A DNA stretch of 64,000 nt, from positions 27,711 through 91,710 of the forward strand of contig NZ_SMFK01000015.1 in NCBI RefSeq assembly GCF_004349355.1, read 5' to 3'. The translations under genes were made by a program, and so were the position numbers. Source of the stretch: Flavobacterium cellulosilyticum. GTDB taxonomy: Bacteria > Bacteroidota > Bacteroidia > Flavobacteriales > Flavobacteriaceae. The notes below the pieces were generated by a model. The model worked only from the letters and a program-made list of their open reading frames with translations, was not told where the DNA came from and did not search any database. Shown piece by piece: positions 33,750 through 42,141 of this stretch (the first letter of the stretch is position 1; every line of letters starts with the position of its first letter).

Positions 33750-34478
33750 ATGCCATTTACGTTTTCTCATCCAGCTATTATTTTACCCTTTTTAAAAAAT
33801 AAAAAGCTATCTGCTACTGCCTTGATTGCAGGTTCGATGTCTCCTGATTATGAATATTTTTTTAGAATGAAAGGTCAATTGGAATTTGGTCATACTTTTT
33901 TAGGAATATTTTTAATCGATTTGCCTTTAGGTTTAATTGTAATGTTTGCTTTTCATGGATTAATTAAAAAGGTATTTATCGAAAATTCCCCAGTCTTTTT
34001 GCAAGAACGATTACAAGAATTAAAGGAATTTAATTGGGTTCAGTATTTTAAAAGTAATGTATTCACCGTTTTAATTTCCTTTTTTTTAGGAGCTTTTTCT
34101 CATCTTTTATGGGATTCATTTACGCACTCAGATGGTTTTTTTGTGGAACGATTTCCTTTTTTTTATTATGAAGTTGGTTCGTTTAGTGTTTATGTAATCG
34201 CTATTTATGTAATCGCACAGTATGTATGTTCGCTTATTGGTTTGATTTTAATTTTTATTTACATATATAATCTTCCTAAAAGTAATACTAAAATCAATAC
34301 TATTAATATGAATTATTGGTATTTGAATGCGTTATTATCGGTAATTATTATAGCAATACGATTCTATTTTGGAACTCCTATGGATGATATTGGGATATTC
34401 ATCGTAAGTATCCTTACGCCAATTATTATTGCCATTACAATATCGGGCATTGTATTTAGAAAGAAATCAATTATTTAG
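33750..34478 (+). CDS. DUF4184 family membrane protein
   Basis: The 242-residue protein starts MPFTFSHPAIILPFL and has AGSMSPDYEYFFRMKG and FSHLLWDSFTHSDGFFVERF, the His/Asp-containing signatures of DUF4184, in a protein with six or seven membrane helices. Those His and Asp residues recall membrane metal-dependent hydrolases (YdjM/DUF457-like), but no reaction is known for this family. It follows the lipoprotein gene by three bases and overlaps the convergent glycosyltransferase gene by eight bases at its 3' end. Confidence 0.85.
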   Translation: MPFTFSHPAIILPFLKNKKLSATALIAGSMSPDYEYFFRMKGQLEFGHTFLGIFLIDLPLGLIVMFAFHGLIKKVFIENSPVFLQERLQELKEFNWVQYFKSNVFTVLISFFLGAFSHLLWDSFTHSDGFFVERFPFFYYEVGSFSVYVIAIYVIAQYVCSLIGLILIFIYIYNLPKSNTKINTINMNYWYLNALLSVIIIAIRFYFGTPMDDIGIFIVSILTPIIIAITISGIVFRKKSII

Positions 34479-35574
34479 AAAATATTCTTCCTTTCCATTC
34501 GTATTTTCCAAAAAAAAGGGAATACAAAACGACAATCACACTAAAAAATGGGTACAAAAAACTACTAATTAAATAGAAACGAGTTTCATTAATTAAGAAA
34601 CGATTTGTTTTATGAATTAAAATAAAGTCAACCAAAATTTTAGCTAACAATGAAAAGCACCATAAATAGGTGTTTCCAAAACCAACCAACCAACAACCAA
34701 TAACTAACAAAAAGGATAAGTTTTCTCCAAAAACTATCAATCCCAATCCAATTCCAATACGGCTTTGGTAGGAGCTCGTTTTAGCAGCCCAACGCACTCT
34801 TTGGTAAAACAAAGATTTCCAATCGTTCAGCGGTTTTGTAATTACAATGGTGTTACTCGATTTTAAATAATGGACTTTATTAGGGTATTTTGCCATAGCT
34901 TTTTGTAACAAAAAAACATCATCGCCACTGGCAATTTTATTGTTGCCTTCAAAACCATTTAGTGCTTCAAAAAAAGATTTTTGGTATGCCAAGTTGGCGC
35001 CATTACACATAAATCCTTTTCCAATTCCAAAACTTCCCATCGTTGCTCCCTGCAAACTAGCTAAGTCCAATTGTTGAAAATGATGCAAAAAGGAATTGGT
35101 AAAATCATAAGTTACTGCTCCAGCAATCATCGAAACAGGATTTATTTGAATATAATTGTCTAGGGCTAACAACCAGTTTTCATTAACTACACAATCAGCA
35201 TCCGTGGTGATAATCCATTCGTTTTTTGCCGTATTCATAGCCGTTGTAATCGCATCTTTCTTTGGCGAATTCGAAACCCGAATGTTGTTTATTATTTTAA
35301 CACTGAACACTACATCCTGAACACTGAACACTTCTTCGGAGTCATCATCAACCAGAATAACCTCAAAAAAATCAAATGGATATTTCAATTTTGAAAGGCT
35401 ATCTAAAAGCTTTGGCAGATTATTCCCTTCATTCCGAAACGGAACAATAATGGAGAATTTGGTTTTTGGCTTCAGCCCCAGAGATTCAAAAGAATTAACT
35501 TTGGTAAACCCATAAATCAAGGCAATAATTGCAAAGCAATAAATAAGTAGTATGGTGTGTAAAACCAAAATCAT
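34471..35574 (-). CDS. Family 2 glycosyltransferase, membrane-bound
   Basis: The 367-residue enzyme has an N-terminal membrane helix (ILVLHTILLIYCFAIIALI), a GT-A domain with FSIIVPFRNEG, EVILVDDDSE and the acidic TTDADCVV, a QxxRW-like QRVRWAAK, and three C-terminal helices. It transfers sugars from nucleotide donors, probably in envelope glycan or glycolipid synthesis. The start is ATG 35574, which overlaps the stop of the upstream gene as ATGA, so the two are translationally coupled. Residues 81-92 (EVFSVQDVVFSV) are encoded by a dispersed repeat (see 35301-35331). Confidence 0.88.
   Translation of the reverse strand: MILVLHTILLIYCFAIIALIYGFTKVNSFESLGLKPKTKFSIIVPFRNEGNNLPKLLDSLSKLKYPFDFFEVILVDDDSEEVFSVQDVVFSVKIINNIRVSNSPKKDAITTAMNTAKNEWIITTDADCVVNENWLLALDNYIQINPVSMIAGAVTYDFTNSFLHHFQQLDLASLQGATMGSFGIGKGFMCNGANLAYQKSFFEALNGFEGNNKIASGDDVFLLQKAMAKYPNKVHYLKSSNTIVITKPLNDWKSLFYQRVRWAAKTSSYQSRIGIGLGLIVFGENLSFLLVIGCWLVGFGNTYLWCFSLLAKILVDFILIHKTNRFLINETRFYLISSFLYPFFSVIVVLYSLFFGKYEWKGRIFSK
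35301..35331 (+). repeat. CACTGAACACT-type dispersed repeat inside the glycosyltransferase gene
   Basis: The 31 bases here match 25 of 31 positions of an intergenic copy at 41680-41710, and more distantly the copy at 39877-39901. Here it is in frame and encodes part of EVFSVQDVVFSV just after the DDDSE motif. Confidence 0.65.
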
Positions 35575-36515
35575 TGTACGGTTTTTATTTTGAAATTCAT
35601 CACATAATAACTTCCAATAATAACAGGTAAAACCACATTCAAAAACCACATCAAGGTGCTTATAAAAACCACAATCCATTCGTTTACACCGAGAATTCCA
35701 AAGAAATAGACTGCCACACTACCTTTTACAGCAAAATCTAAAAATTGGAAAGTAGGTAAGGAGGAAGCCAAAAAGTAAACACTCGCTATGGTTGCCATCA
35801 AAGTTATATAAGGTAAATCAACATCAAATGCCAAAAATAAAAAATAGTATTGATGCGAAAACACTAAGTAACGACAGATGGCTAAAAGGATGTTTTTGTG
35901 ATGAATTGATTTTGGAATGTCGTTGATTTTATGAATTAATTTTTCGAAAGAATAGCCTTTGATATTTATTTTCTTCGAAAAAAACAGAATCCCAAAAAGC
36001 AAAAAACAAAGGGCAAAAAGGCTTAGTACGGTTTTTGGAGTGATGATATTGAATTGGGAATTGAAATAAAACAAGCCGAAAATTCCAAAAACAACTGATA
36101 AAATCATCTGAATTCCATTGCAAATTAAATTCAGAAAAATTATTTTTTTAGTAGATTTCTTATCGAAAAACATGGCTTTTCCGGCATATTCCCCAACTCC
36201 ATTAGGAGTAAATAAACCCGCAGTCAGAGCGCCAAGAACTTGTTTAGTTGCTTCGGCTAACGAAATTTTATGAAGAAAGGAAACTAAATTTTGCCATTTC
36301 AAAATCTCGAAAAAACGATTCAAAATACTCAATAAAAGGATAAATCCAATTCCTAAAACAGATTGATTTTTTTTGAATACAACAATAAATTGTTCCCAAT
36401 CTAATTTGTCATTATTCGCCAATTGGGAATAAATAAAATAAAACGCTCCGCCAACAATCAGAATTTTGACTAGAAGAAAAAGTAACTTTTTAGATTGATC
36501 AGGAATTGAAATCAT
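35571..36515 (-). CDS. UPF0104 / lysylphosphatidylglycerol synthase transmembrane-region protein
   Basis: The 314-residue protein has eight or so membrane helices and the family pattern FFEILKWQNLVSFLHKISLAEATKQVLGALTAGLFTPNGVGEYAGKAMFFDK, with FQFLDFAVKGSVAVYFFGILG near the C-terminus. This is the flippase-like region of MprF without the catalytic domain. Such proteins are often paired with glycosyltransferases, as here, where the stop overlaps the glycosyltransferase start. A role in moving or modifying a lipid-linked glycan is an inference. ATG 36515 (MISIPDQSKK) is preferred to the upstream ATG at 36545. Confidence 0.85.
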   Translation of the reverse strand: MISIPDQSKKLLFLLVKILIVGGAFYFIYSQLANNDKLDWEQFIVVFKKNQSVLGIGFILLLSILNRFFEILKWQNLVSFLHKISLAEATKQVLGALTAGLFTPNGVGEYAGKAMFFDKKSTKKIIFLNLICNGIQMILSVVFGIFGLFYFNSQFNIITPKTVLSLFALCFLLFGILFFSKKINIKGYSFEKLIHKINDIPKSIHHKNILLAICRYLVFSHQYYFLFLAFDVDLPYITLMATIASVYFLASSLPTFQFLDFAVKGSVAVYFFGILGVNEWIVVFISTLMWFLNVVLPVIIGSYYVMNFKIKTVQ

Positions 36516-36619
36516 TTTTGCAAAGTAACAAAATAATATTAGCAAACGAATCTAGCTTTAAATTAATCGTTTAGAATACTATTTTCGAGTGATAGAGATT
36601 TCACTGCACCTTAAAAGTG

Positions 36620-36655
36620 AAACAGCCCGGAACAAATTGTTTTCGGGCTGTTTTT
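36620..36655. terminator. Terminator downstream of the pectate lyase gene
   Basis: The stem AAACAGCCCG/CGGGCTGTTT with a loop of about 14 bases and T-rich ends on both strands. It lies 22 bases beyond the end of the minus-strand pectate lyase gene. Confidence 0.75.
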
Positions 36656-36676
36656 AAATAATATTTTATGGTTTAT

Positions 36677-38002
36677 TTACAATCCATTTTTAGTTTTCCA
36701 GGCGGTATATTCCGAGCCAATAATCGTTGAAGCCCAATTTCCATACCACGAGTATCCCGCTCTTCTTTCGATTTCTATTTCAGCTAATGACGCTTTTTTA
36801 ACTCCGTCTCTTCCACAGAAAAAAGGCAAATTTGTATTTAAATCATAAAATCTAGCCCAAGTAGTTGTGCCAGGTGTTGTATAGATTACTACATCATAGC
36901 CGTTTGGTCCAGTAGCATCAGGTACTTGTTTCGTTGAGATATCAAATATTTTTGCAAGTGCAAACCAATCTACAGCATCTTTAATGGCTTGTTTTACGGC
37001 TTCGGAAGGTTGTTCTACAAGCATTAAAGTTCTAATGACACCAACGGATTCTGAGCCACTCACAGAAGGAAGTTCGTAGGCTCTAGCTAAAGCAGGCAAT
37101 AAGGTAATTTCATCATGTTGTGCACACCAAGCTGATTTTTTGCCAGAAGGGGAAGTAATTTGCGTTTTCAAAATAATATCAATTCCTTTTTTGAATGATA
37201 TATCTGCCAAAGCTTTGTATTTTGGATTGACCAACTCCAAATTGTTTTTGCTTTTTATGATATCCCACATCAAATTCATCACATTAACAATGGCATTATC
37301 ATTATATGTTATTTGATGTCTATACAAACTTTTATCAGGATAGTATTGCGGCCAACCACCATTTGAATATTGGGCTTGAAAAAGGTAATCAATGGCTTTC
37401 TCAGCGGCAAAAAGATAATTTGGATTGTTGCTAGTCTTATAATCGGCAAGTAAATACCTAAGTTCTGTTACAACGTGTCCATTGTCGATGGTGGTATCTG
37501 TGCTGTTTTTGGTGCTTAAAGCAGTAGCTTTTTGAGCTTCCGTTTGTACAGCACTGTATGAATTCAAATCAGGAACAGCTTTGCCCCAACCGCCATTATT
37601 TCTTTGCCAAATTAAAATGCTTTCGGCTCTGGTTATGCTTGTATATACTGTTGTTACACCAGAAATATTGACTTGTAATTCACCTACTTTTCCGCTGCCA
37701 TCAGTAGCTGTAGCGGTAACAGTAACTGTTCCGTTTAGTTTGGGAGTTAAAATCCCATCGCTAGAAATGGTGGCTGCAGCTGATGATGTAGTCCAAGAAA
37801 CGGCTTTGGTACTTACGTTAATGGGTAAAATATTCAAAGTGAGTTGTTTTGGTTTTCCATCTGTAATAGCACTGCCGTTTATTGTAATGCTCTCAGTAAT
37901 AACAGTAGGTACGGTTGGATTTTCTTTAACAACACTATCGGAACTGCATGCCGATAAAAAATAGAGGCAGATGATAACCATTAATCCTTTAAGCTTATTC
38001 AT
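36677..38002 (-). CDS. Pectate lyase, PL10 family, lipoprotein
   Basis: The 441-residue protein has a lipoprotein signal (ICLYFLSACSSD, Cys19), a bacterial Ig-like Big_2 domain (about 35-115), and a PL10 alpha-toroid domain (about 120-440) with IWQRNNGGWGKAVPDLN, QAQYSNGGWPQYYPD, ITYNDNAIVNVMNLMW, AWCAQHDEITLLPALARAYELPS and RRAGYSWYGNW. It cleaves polygalacturonate by beta-elimination at the cell surface. It is divergent from an esterase gene. The upstream region carries a LacI-type operator (38047-38060) like those of both pectinesterase genes. Confidence 0.92.
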   Translation of the reverse strand: MNKLKGLMVIICLYFLSACSSDSVVKENPTVPTVITESITINGSAITDGKPKQLTLNILPINVSTKAVSWTTSSAAATISSDGILTPKLNGTVTVTATATDGSGKVGELQVNISGVTTVYTSITRAESILIWQRNNGGWGKAVPDLNSYSAVQTEAQKATALSTKNSTDTTIDNGHVVTELRYLLADYKTSNNPNYLFAAEKAIDYLFQAQYSNGGWPQYYPDKSLYRHQITYNDNAIVNVMNLMWDIIKSKNNLELVNPKYKALADISFKKGIDIILKTQITSPSGKKSAWCAQHDEITLLPALARAYELPSVSGSESVGVIRTLMLVEQPSEAVKQAIKDAVDWFALAKIFDISTKQVPDATGPNGYDVVIYTTPGTTTWARFYDLNTNLPFFCGRDGVKKASLAEIEIERRAGYSWYGNWASTIIGSEYTAWKTKNGL

Positions 38003-38046
38003 ATAATTACAGGGTTTAATTAGAAAATTGTAAAATCAGATTATTT

Positions 38047-38068
38047 TGTAATCGATTGCACAAGTATA
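38047..38068 (-). promoter_or_regulatory. Promoter -7 box with LacI-type operator (pectate lyase gene)
   Basis: On the minus strand TATACTTG (38061-38068) is directly followed by TGCAATCGATTACA (38047-38060), a palindrome with one mismatch around AATCGATT. It lies 45 bases upstream of the pectate lyase start. It might also act on the divergent esterase gene, 217 bases away. Confidence 0.65.
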
Positions 38069-38276
38069 TGAAAAAAAAATGACTATTCATATTTTTGACT
38101 GAATTTCATGTTGTTTAATTATCAAAAAACAAATAGGTTTGGATGTTATTTATCGATTTGATCTGATATTTATAAAATAAATAATAGAACAAACAGCAGT
38201 AAAAGAATTAGATTTGTATATTATTAATTTGAAATAGACATGCTTTGTCTATTGACAATCCCATAAATTATAGATC

Positions 38277-39218
38277 ATGAAGAAAGTTAAAAGTGTTTTA
38301 GTATTAATTTTTTTATTTTTTGGATGTTTTAGTTCTGTTTTAGCGCAAAACAAGGAAATTATTTTATGGGAAAAAATTCCTGATGCTATTTCGTCAGTTG
38401 GTTATACAGAAGAAGTATCATATGATAACGATAAAATAATTAATGGGATTAGTAAAGTCACTCAACCTTCAATAACGTTTTTTTTAGCCGATCCTAAAAT
38501 AGCTAACGGTACGTCGGTTATCATTTGTCCTGGAGGTGGTTATCTTCATTTAGCCATAAATAAAGAGGGCTATAAAATTGCAAAATGGTTCAACACACTT
38601 GGTATTTCAGCTTTTGTTTTAAAATACCGTTTACCGAGTGATTTAATTATGAAAGACAAATCAATTGGGCCTTTACAAGATGCTCAGCAAGCAGTACGAA
38701 TCCTCCGTCGTAACTCGGATAAGTGGCATATCGATCCCAATAAAATTGGAATCATGGGATTTTCAGCGGGTGGGCATCTGGCAGCTACGGTATCAACACA
38801 TTTTAATGATAAAGTTTATGAAGTGACTGACAATATTAGTGCTCGTCCCGATTTTTCAATTTTAATTTATCCAGTAATTTCAATGCAAGAAGGAATAACA
38901 CATCAAGGATCGAAAAAATATCTCTTGGGTGACAATCCAAGTGTTGAAATGATAGATAAATACTCGATTGAAAAACAAGTTACTAGCACAACACCAAAAA
39001 CATTTTTAGTACACGCTACAGATGACAACGTAGTTCCTGTCGAAAACACCATTAATTATTACCTTGCTTTAAAACAAAATCAAGTTCCAGTCGAAATGCA
39101 TATCTATGAAAATGGCGGCCACGGTTTTGGTCTAGGCAGACAAGAAACCAATTTAAATTGGCCAAAAGCTTGTGAAAAATGGTTGATTGCTAATGGGCTT
39201 ATTTCAAAAATAGATTAA
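38277..39218 (+). CDS. Secreted alpha/beta hydrolase, BD-FAE-like esterase
   Basis: The 313-residue protein has a signal peptide (ending FSSVLAQ) and an alpha/beta-hydrolase fold: the oxyanion loop CPGGGYLHLA, nucleophile elbow MGFSAGGHLAA, acid DDNVVP and histidine GGHGFGLG. This is the BD-FAE/acetylxylan-esterase-like group, which removes acetyl or feruloyl groups from plant polysaccharides. Being divergent from a pectate lyase gene, it may deacetylate pectin. That substrate is inferred from context only. Confidence 0.85.
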   Translation: MKKVKSVLVLIFLFFGCFSSVLAQNKEIILWEKIPDAISSVGYTEEVSYDNDKIINGISKVTQPSITFFLADPKIANGTSVIICPGGGYLHLAINKEGYKIAKWFNTLGISAFVLKYRLPSDLIMKDKSIGPLQDAQQAVRILRRNSDKWHIDPNKIGIMGFSAGGHLAATVSTHFNDKVYEVTDNISARPDFSILIYPVISMQEGITHQGSKKYLLGDNPSVEMIDKYSIEKQVTSTTPKTFLVHATDDNVVPVENTINYYLALKQNQVPVEMHIYENGGHGFGLGRQETNLNWPKACEKWLIANGLISKID

Positions 39219-39291
39219 ACATCTATTTGTAATTTAAAACAATCCATCGTACAGACTCTTTAAAGCGTCTAAAATTGGTAACAAAATAAGT

Positions 39292-39846
39292 ATGGCAAAC
39301 GAACGCATTATATTAGGTATTGACCCTGGAACCACCATTATGGGTTTTGGATTGATAAAAATCGTGAACAAAAAAATGAAATTTTTACAACTCAACGAAT
39401 TGCAATTATCCAAATATGACAATCATTATCAAAAACTAAAAATCATTTTCGAACGTACCATCGAATTAATCGACACCCACAATCCAGATGAAATTGCGAT
39501 TGAAGCCCCCTTTTTTGGCAAGAACGTACAATCGATGTTGAAACTAGGGAGAGCTCAAGGCGTGGCCATGGCAGCAGGACTTTCGAGAGATATTCCGATA
39601 ACTGAATACGAACCCAAGAAAATAAAAATGGCCATTACCGGAAATGGAAATGCCAGTAAAGAACAAGTGGCCAAAATGCTGCAACAACTTTTAGGTTTAA
39701 AAACATTACCCAAAAATCTCGATTCAACTGATGGATTGGCTGCTGCGGTTTGTCATTTTTTCAATTCCGGGAAAGTGGTGGGCGAGAAAAGTTATACCGG
39801 TTGGGACGCTTTTGTAAAGAATAATGAAAATCGAGTTAAAAAATAG
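39292..39846 (+). CDS. ruvC: Holliday junction resolvase RuvC
   Basis: The 184-residue nuclease shows the acidic active site: Asp in ILGIDPGTTIMGFG, Glu in EIAIEAPFFGKN, and the C-terminal STDGLAAAVCHFF. It cuts Holliday junctions as a dimer with RuvAB, which are not nearby. The segment EPKKIKMAITGNGNASKEQVAKML is also standard. It is followed by hemW after 58 bases that hold a repeat hairpin. Confidence 0.96.
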   Translation: MANERIILGIDPGTTIMGFGLIKIVNKKMKFLQLNELQLSKYDNHYQKLKIIFERTIELIDTHNPDEIAIEAPFFGKNVQSMLKLGRAQGVAMAAGLSRDIPITEYEPKKIKMAITGNGNASKEQVAKMLQQLLGLKTLPKNLDSTDGLAAAVCHFFNSGKVVGEKSYTGWDAFVKNNENRVKK

Positions 39847-39847
39847 T

Positions 39848-39901
39848 AATCAGTGGTCAGATTTCAATTTGCAAAACTGACCACTGATTTCTGACCACTA
39901 A
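39848..39901 (+). repeat. Repeat hairpin between ruvC and hemW
   Basis: AATCAGTGGTCAG (39848-39860) pairs with CTGACCACTGATT (39877-39889), 13 bp, followed by CTGACCACTA three bases before the hemW ATG. It belongs to the same CACTGA repeat family as 41680-41710 and 35301-35331. There is no T-run, so it is not a normal terminator. Confidence 0.65.
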
Positions 39902-39904
39902 TTT

Positions 39905-41098
39905 ATGAGCGGAATCTACATCCATATCCCTTTTTGCAAGCAGGCGTGCCATTATTGCGACTTTCATTTTTCGACTTCTATGAAAAAGAAGGACGAAATG
40001 GTTTTGGCTTTGGCCAAAGAAATCCATTTGCGTAAGAATGAATCTGAACTTCTCGACTCCGCTCGAAATGACAACTCAATAGAAACCATTTATTTTGGTG
40101 GTGGAACTCCAAGCGTTTTGACAACGGACGAAATTCAGTTTTTAATTGATGCCGTCTATAAAAATTATTCCGTTTCAGAAAATCCCGAAATCACGCTTGA
40201 AGCCAATCCTGATGATTTATCGACAGAACGTATAATAGAATTATCAAAGACTTCCATCAACCGACTTTCAATTGGAATTCAATCTTTTTTTGAGGATGAT
40301 TTGCAAATGATGAATCGTGCGCACAATTCGGCGGAAGCCAAAAAATGCCTAGAAGTAGCAACCCAATATTTCGACAATATATCTCTTGATTTGATTTATG
40401 GCATTCCAGGAATGAGCAATGAGAAATGGAAACAAAACATCGATACAGCATTAGGTTTTGATATTCCACATATTTCAAGTTATGCTTTGACCGTTGAACC
40501 CAAAACAGCATTGAACAAACTCATCCAAACCGGAAAAATTGCCAAACCTAACGATGAGGTTGCCGCAGCACATTTTCAAATATTGGTCGAAACCCTTGAA
40601 AAGAATGGTTTTATTCATTATGAATTGTCGAATTTTGGAGAAGAAGACTATTTTTCAAAGAATAATTCGGCCTATTGGTTAGGAAAAAAGTACATCGGAA
40701 TAGGTCCTTCGGCACACAGTTATGACGGGATTTCTCGTAGTTGGAATGTGTCAAATAATTCAATCTATCTGAAATCATTAGACGAAAATAAATTACCCAA
40801 TGAAATTGAAATTTTATCCAAAACCGACCGTTATAACGAATATATTATGACGGGATTGCGCACTATTTGGGGCGTTTCTTTAGAAAGAATAGAAAAAGAA
40901 TTTGGCATTTCTTACTTGGATTACCTTAATAATCAGGTGCAAAAATTTATAAAAGATGATTTACTCGAAATCGTCACTTCGAGTGATTCCACTTTTGGGC
41001 GAAATTGTATCGAGAAGATTTTGAAAACTACCAAAAAAGGAAAATTCTTGACCGATGGAATTGCAAGCGATTTGTTTTATTTAAATTTGGAAGTTTAA
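39905..41098 (+). CDS. hemW: Radical SAM haem chaperone HemW
   Basis: The 397-residue protein has the HemW start MSGIYIHIPFCKQACHYCDFHFS, with the three cluster cysteines C11, C15 and C18, then TIYFGGGTPS, LEANPDDLS, LSIGIQSFFEDDL, LDLIYGIPGMS and the C-terminal HemN-like domain. HemW is related to oxygen-independent coproporphyrinogen oxidase but binds haem. The Phe after CDF agrees with HemW. Residues 48-57 (ELLDSARNDN) are encoded by a common dispersed repeat, and seem to be an in-frame insertion in a variable loop. Confidence 0.92.
   Translation: MSGIYIHIPFCKQACHYCDFHFSTSMKKKDEMVLALAKEIHLRKNESELLDSARNDNSIETIYFGGGTPSVLTTDEIQFLIDAVYKNYSVSENPEITLEANPDDLSTERIIELSKTSINRLSIGIQSFFEDDLQMMNRAHNSAEAKKCLEVATQYFDNISLDLIYGIPGMSNEKWKQNIDTALGFDIPHISSYALTVEPKTALNKLIQTGKIAKPNDEVAAAHFQILVETLEKNGFIHYELSNFGEEDYFSKNNSAYWLGKKYIGIGPSAHSYDGISRSWNVSNNSIYLKSLDENKLPNEIEILSKTDRYNEYIMTGLRTIWGVSLERIEKEFGISYLDYLNNQVQKFIKDDLLEIVTSSDSTFGRNCIEKILKTTKKGKFLTDGIASDLFYLNLEV
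40046..40075 (+). repeat. CTCGACTCCGCTCGAAATGACA repeat captured inside hemW
   Basis: This segment equals a sequence that is widespread in intergenic DNA of many Bacteroidota (its reverse complement reads TTTCGAGCGGAGTCGAG). Here it is in frame within hemW and adds about ten codons before IETIYFGGG. I know of its frequency only from general familiarity. No second copy is in this window. Confidence 0.6.
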
Positions 41099-41177
41099 CC
41101 GCAAAGAAGGTGCAAGGTTCACTAAGCTTTGTATGCTTCGAGCCTTCTTTGTGAACTTAGTGTAAAAATTAAAAAAT
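41099..41177. repeat. CGCAAAGAAGG/CCTTCTTTGTG repeat between hemW and the GNAT gene
   Basis: GCAAAGAAGG at the left and CCTTCTTTGTG at the right are inverted, with GTTCACTAAG and GAACTTAGTG next to them. This type of sequence is frequent between flavobacterial genes, and traces appear near 828-850 and 51795-51815. Confidence 0.45.
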
Positions 41178-41582
41178 ATGATTACAATCTCAACTGATAA
41201 AACGAAACTCGATGTAGCCTTTATTCATAATTTCCTAGTGGCTATTTATTGGGCAGCTGGACGGACAATCGATGACGTTCAAACCTGTATTGATAATTCA
41301 TTTTGTTTCGGCATTTATCAAAATGATGTGCAAATTGGTTTTGCAAGATTAATTACAGATTATGTGGTTTTTGCCTATGTAATGGATGTTTTTATAAGTG
41401 AAGAACATCGAGGAAAAGGCTATTCTTCTATTTTAATTGACGCAATGTTTAAGGAACCAGCCTTACAAGAAATAAAAATATGGCGATTGGCAACAAAGGA
41501 CGCTCATTTTTTATATAAAAAATTTGGCTTTAAAGCGTTGGCTTATCCCGACCGGATGATGGAAAGAATAAGTAATGTTTAG
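41178..41582 (+). CDS. GNAT family N-acetyltransferase
   Basis: The 134-residue protein is a compact GNAT domain. The acetyl-CoA-binding loop is SEEHRGKGYSSILIDAMF (about residues 75-92; pattern R-G-K-G), with IGFARLITDYVVFAYVMDVFI before it and FLYKKFGFKAL after it. It transfers an acetyl group to an unknown amine. It is preceded by an intergenic repeat and is probably a single gene. Confidence 0.85.
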   Translation: MITISTDKTKLDVAFIHNFLVAIYWAAGRTIDDVQTCIDNSFCFGIYQNDVQIGFARLITDYVVFAYVMDVFISEEHRGKGYSSILIDAMFKEPALQEIKIWRLATKDAHFLYKKFGFKALAYPDRMMERISNV

Positions 41583-41679
41583 TAAACAGTGATTAGTATT
41601 CAGTTTAGGTCGTCAAAAAACTGAAATTAAGATCAAAGAATTATTTTAAAACCGTAATACTAATTTTTATATTTTTAGC

Positions 41680-41710
41680 ACTGAACACTGATTCCTAAAA
41701 ACTGATCACT
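41680..41710 (+). repeat. CACTGAACACT-type repeat just before the MmcQ-like gene
   Basis: This intergenic copy of the repeat ends six bases before ATG 41717. The bases CTGATCACTAAATTT before that ATG nearly equal CTGACCACTAATTT before the hemW ATG. A partial inverted partner is at 41582-41606. Confidence 0.6.
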
Positions 41711-41716
41711 AAATTT

Positions 41717-42088
41717 ATGAACATACAGCAACTTTACGAATTGTGTCTTTCTAAAAAAGGAGTTACCGAACATTTCCCGTTCAATGATGATGCTTTGGTT
41801 TTTAAAGTTGGAGGAAAAATGTTTTGCCTCACTTCATTACAAGAATGGGAAAATGGGACTCCATCACTCAATTTAAAATGCGATCCCGAAAAAGCATTAG
41901 AACTTCGGGCGGAATATGAGGCAGTAAAACCAGGATTCCACATGAGTAAAATTCATTGGAATACGATCGATTTTAATTGTGATATTTCAGATAAAAAGAT
42001 GATCGAATTAATCAATCATTCTTATGAATTGGTTTTTACTAGTTTATCGAAAAAAAATCAAAATGATATTCTTGAAATAGAAAATTAG
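41717..42088 (+). CDS. MmcQ/YjbR family protein
   Basis: The 123-residue protein matches the YjbR/MmcQ family of small proteins with a CyaY-like DNA-binding fold: MNIQQLYELCLSKKGVTEHFPFNDDALVFKVGGKMFCLTSL, then LKCDPEKALELRAEYEAVKPGFHMSKIHWNTI and the C-terminal LINHSYELVFTSLSKK. The role of these proteins is not established. A repeat sits directly in front of the start codon. Confidence 0.88.
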   Translation: MNIQQLYELCLSKKGVTEHFPFNDDALVFKVGGKMFCLTSLQEWENGTPSLNLKCDPEKALELRAEYEAVKPGFHMSKIHWNTIDFNCDISDKKMIELINHSYELVFTSLSKKNQNDILEIEN

Positions 42089-42141
42089 GCATTACTTTTG
42101 CGAAATAAAATCAGTTCAGATTCAAACACATTTATAGAAAA

